From JBOFLG01 sp051657745 (GTDB lineage Bacteria; Actinomycetota; Actinomycetes; Actinomycetales; Dermatophilaceae): DNA of 32,269 nucleotides. Below the pieces are notes generated by a model. That model had not been told where the DNA came from and made no database searches. It was given only the letters and a program-made list of their open reading frames with translations. The stretch spans positions 1-32,269 of the forward strand of contig JBOFLG010000115.1 in assembly GCA_051657745.1 (NCBI GenBank), given 5' to 3'. Shown piece by piece: positions 31,282-32,269 of the stretch (position 1 is the stretch's first letter; every line of letters starts with the position of its first letter). Made by a program: the position numbers and the translations under genes.

Positions 31282-31695
31282 ATGGCATCAATTCTCAACC
31301 CATACCTCAACTTCCCTGGACAGGCCCGGGAGGCGATGGAGTTCTACCAGCAGGCGCTCGGCGGCGATCTCGAGGTCAGCACGTTCGGCGAGTACGGCGG
31401 CGATGGCCCGTCGGCCGATGGCGTGATGCACGCGAAACTCACCACACCGCTGGGGTTCGTGCTGATGGCGTCGGACATGCCGCCAGGCGAGGGCCAGACG
31501 CACCAGCCGGGGACCAACGTCCACGTCAGTATCGGCGGCGACGATCCCGAGCTGCGGGAGCAGTGGGAGCGGCTCAGCGAGGGTGCCACCATCACCATGC
31601 CGCTCGAAAAGCAGGTGTGGGGCGATGAGTTCGGCACCCTGACGGACCGGTTCGGCATCCACTGGATGGTGAACCTGGCTGGTTCCAGCGCCTGA
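31282..31695 (+). CDS. VOC-superfamily protein (PhnB/glyoxalase-like)
   Basis: A 137-aa protein starting at ATG 31282, 6 bases after AAGGAG. It begins SILNPYLNFPGQAREAMEFY, then QALGGDLEVSTFGEY, and later VMHAKLTTPLGFVLMASDMP, VHVSIGGDDPELREQWERL and DRFGIHWMVNL. This is the standard pattern of PhnB-like VOC proteins with paired beta-alpha-beta-beta-beta modules. Several fold-typical positions (H in VMHAK, H in HWMVN) could bind metal. Such proteins are mostly uncharacterised; no substrate can be assigned. An upstream extension to 31156 has no features and is rejected. Confidence 0.88.
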   Translation: MASILNPYLNFPGQAREAMEFYQQALGGDLEVSTFGEYGGDGPSADGVMHAKLTTPLGFVLMASDMPPGEGQTHQPGTNVHVSIGGDDPELREQWERLSEGATITMPLEKQVWGDEFGTLTDRFGIHWMVNLAGSSA

Positions 31696-31726
31696 ACCGA
31701 TGGTGCCCGGTGGCCGGGCCTCCGGC

Positions 31727-32269
31727 TCAGCCGGCTCGGCCGCGGGCGCCACCCGGGGAGCCGTCGATGTCGGTGTTTCGGCGTCGACGGCGGTCCGCTG
31801 ACGCTCCGCGTCGAGCCGGCGGCAACGGGTGGCTCTCCGGTGCGTCGGTGCCCGCGCCGGAGCCCTTCGGCGCAGAACTGTTCTGGGGGTCAGTCGAATA
31901 CGGTCGCCACGCGCCCTCGGGCTGGGCGAGCCGGTCGGCGATCACCCGGAGCGCGCCGAGGTGGTGGCCGTAGCCGAGGTGGCTGCCGTCGACCTCGACG
32001 TTCTCGGTGTTCGGGGCCGGTTCGGAAACGCAGCATTGCCATGCGACGATGCCGTCGCTGCGCGAGTAGACGCAGGTGGTGGGCACGGGTAGCGGCTCGG
32101 CGCGCCGGGCTCGAGCTTCTTCCGAGAAGAGCGACTCGGTGAAGGCTCCGCGGTTGAGCAGCCGGTACGTGGCCCACGCACGGGTTGACGTGGGGTGTCC
32201 ACGAAACGGGCTGCCCAGGGTCACCACGCAGCGGGTGTGCTCGGGTAGCGCGCGAGCCATCTCGCGCGC
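31727..32269 (-). CDS. Alpha/beta hydrolase (lipase/esterase-like), N-terminus outside the window
   Basis: The frame is open to the window edge; 180 C-terminal residues are visible. The segment AREMARALPEHTRCVVTLG with SPFRGHP directly after is the strand-helix following the nucleophile elbow of alpha/beta hydrolases. The nucleophile serine itself would lie just beyond 32269. The acid residue is probably the Asp in CVYSRSDGIVAW and the histidine that in VDGSHLGYGHH, both at family-typical positions. The last 45 residues are a Pro/Arg-rich tail. An ATG at 32260 would cut the fold in half, so the start is outside. It converges on the VOC gene. Confidence 0.82.
   Translation of the reverse strand, partial: AREMARALPEHTRCVVTLGSPFRGHPTSTRAWATYRLLNRGAFTESLFSEEARARRAEPLPVPTTCVYSRSDGIVAWQCCVSEPAPNTENVEVDGSHLGYGHHLGALRVIADRLAQPEGAWRPYSTDPQNSSAPKGSGAGTDAPESHPLPPARRGASADRRRRRNTDIDGSPGGARGRAG

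Overview
The window is very GC-rich, uses many GTG starts, packs genes with 4-nt ATGA/GTGA overlaps, and carries families typical of high-GC Gram-positives (an F420/PPOX-type protein, a DUF222-HNH protein, a Nei1-type glycosylase, a Rieske-DUF5914 protein). It is almost certainly chromosomal DNA of an actinobacterium. Order or family cannot be fixed from sequence alone; Micrococcales or Propionibacteriales are plausible. No rRNA, tRNA, insertion sequence or CRISPR array was seen.

Layout. 1-463: a translationally coupled two-gene unit of unknown function, cut by the window edge. 643-2982: a YdeP/FdhF-like molybdopterin oxidoreductase. 3253-5644: a complete pxpABC 5-oxoprolinase operon (minus strand). 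5802-6008: a cold-shock protein. 6370-7750: an F420/PPOX-type protein and a SRPBCC-fold protein. 7899-20702: a carotenoid region holding a Rieske-DUF5914 protein, crtT-crtU (minus), a GT2 glycosyltransferase plus acyltransferase pair (plus), and crtE-crtI-crtB/idi (minus). Here phytoene synthase and isopentenyl-diphosphate isomerase are one polypeptide. Inserted into it are a Panacea-domain/GNAT pair that looks like a toxin-antitoxin system (8963-10038) and an AbrB-type antitoxin remnant with an in-frame stop (16252-16476). 20842-23855: an FAD oxidoreductase coupled to a cryptochrome/photolyase-related protein. 24042-29632: a DUF222-HNH protein, a Nei1-type DNA glycosylase, a TIGR01777-type epimerase and a second photolyase-family protein whose domains appear to be in swapped order. 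29872-32269: a secreted lipoprotein, a VOC protein and the 3' part of an alpha/beta hydrolase.

How it fits together. CrtE, CrtB and CrtI should convert IPP/DMAPP to lycopene, the fused IDI balancing IPP and DMAPP. CrtU is of the isorenieratene-synthase type, so the expected product is an aromatic carotenoid, possibly modified further by CrtT, the Rieske protein, the glycosyltransferase and the acyltransferase. The lycopene cyclase this requires is not in the window. Two photolyase-family proteins and an oxidised-base glycosylase beside the pigment genes suggest a light and oxidative-damage protection region.

The most unusual features are the domain-swapped photolyase, the CrtB-IDI fusion, a 32-bp palindromic element present both inside crtU and upstream of the photolyase, an 11-copy heptamer array against a predicted promoter, tandem repeats at the 3' ends of two coupled genes whose units are all multiples of three, and the Panacea-GNAT pair.
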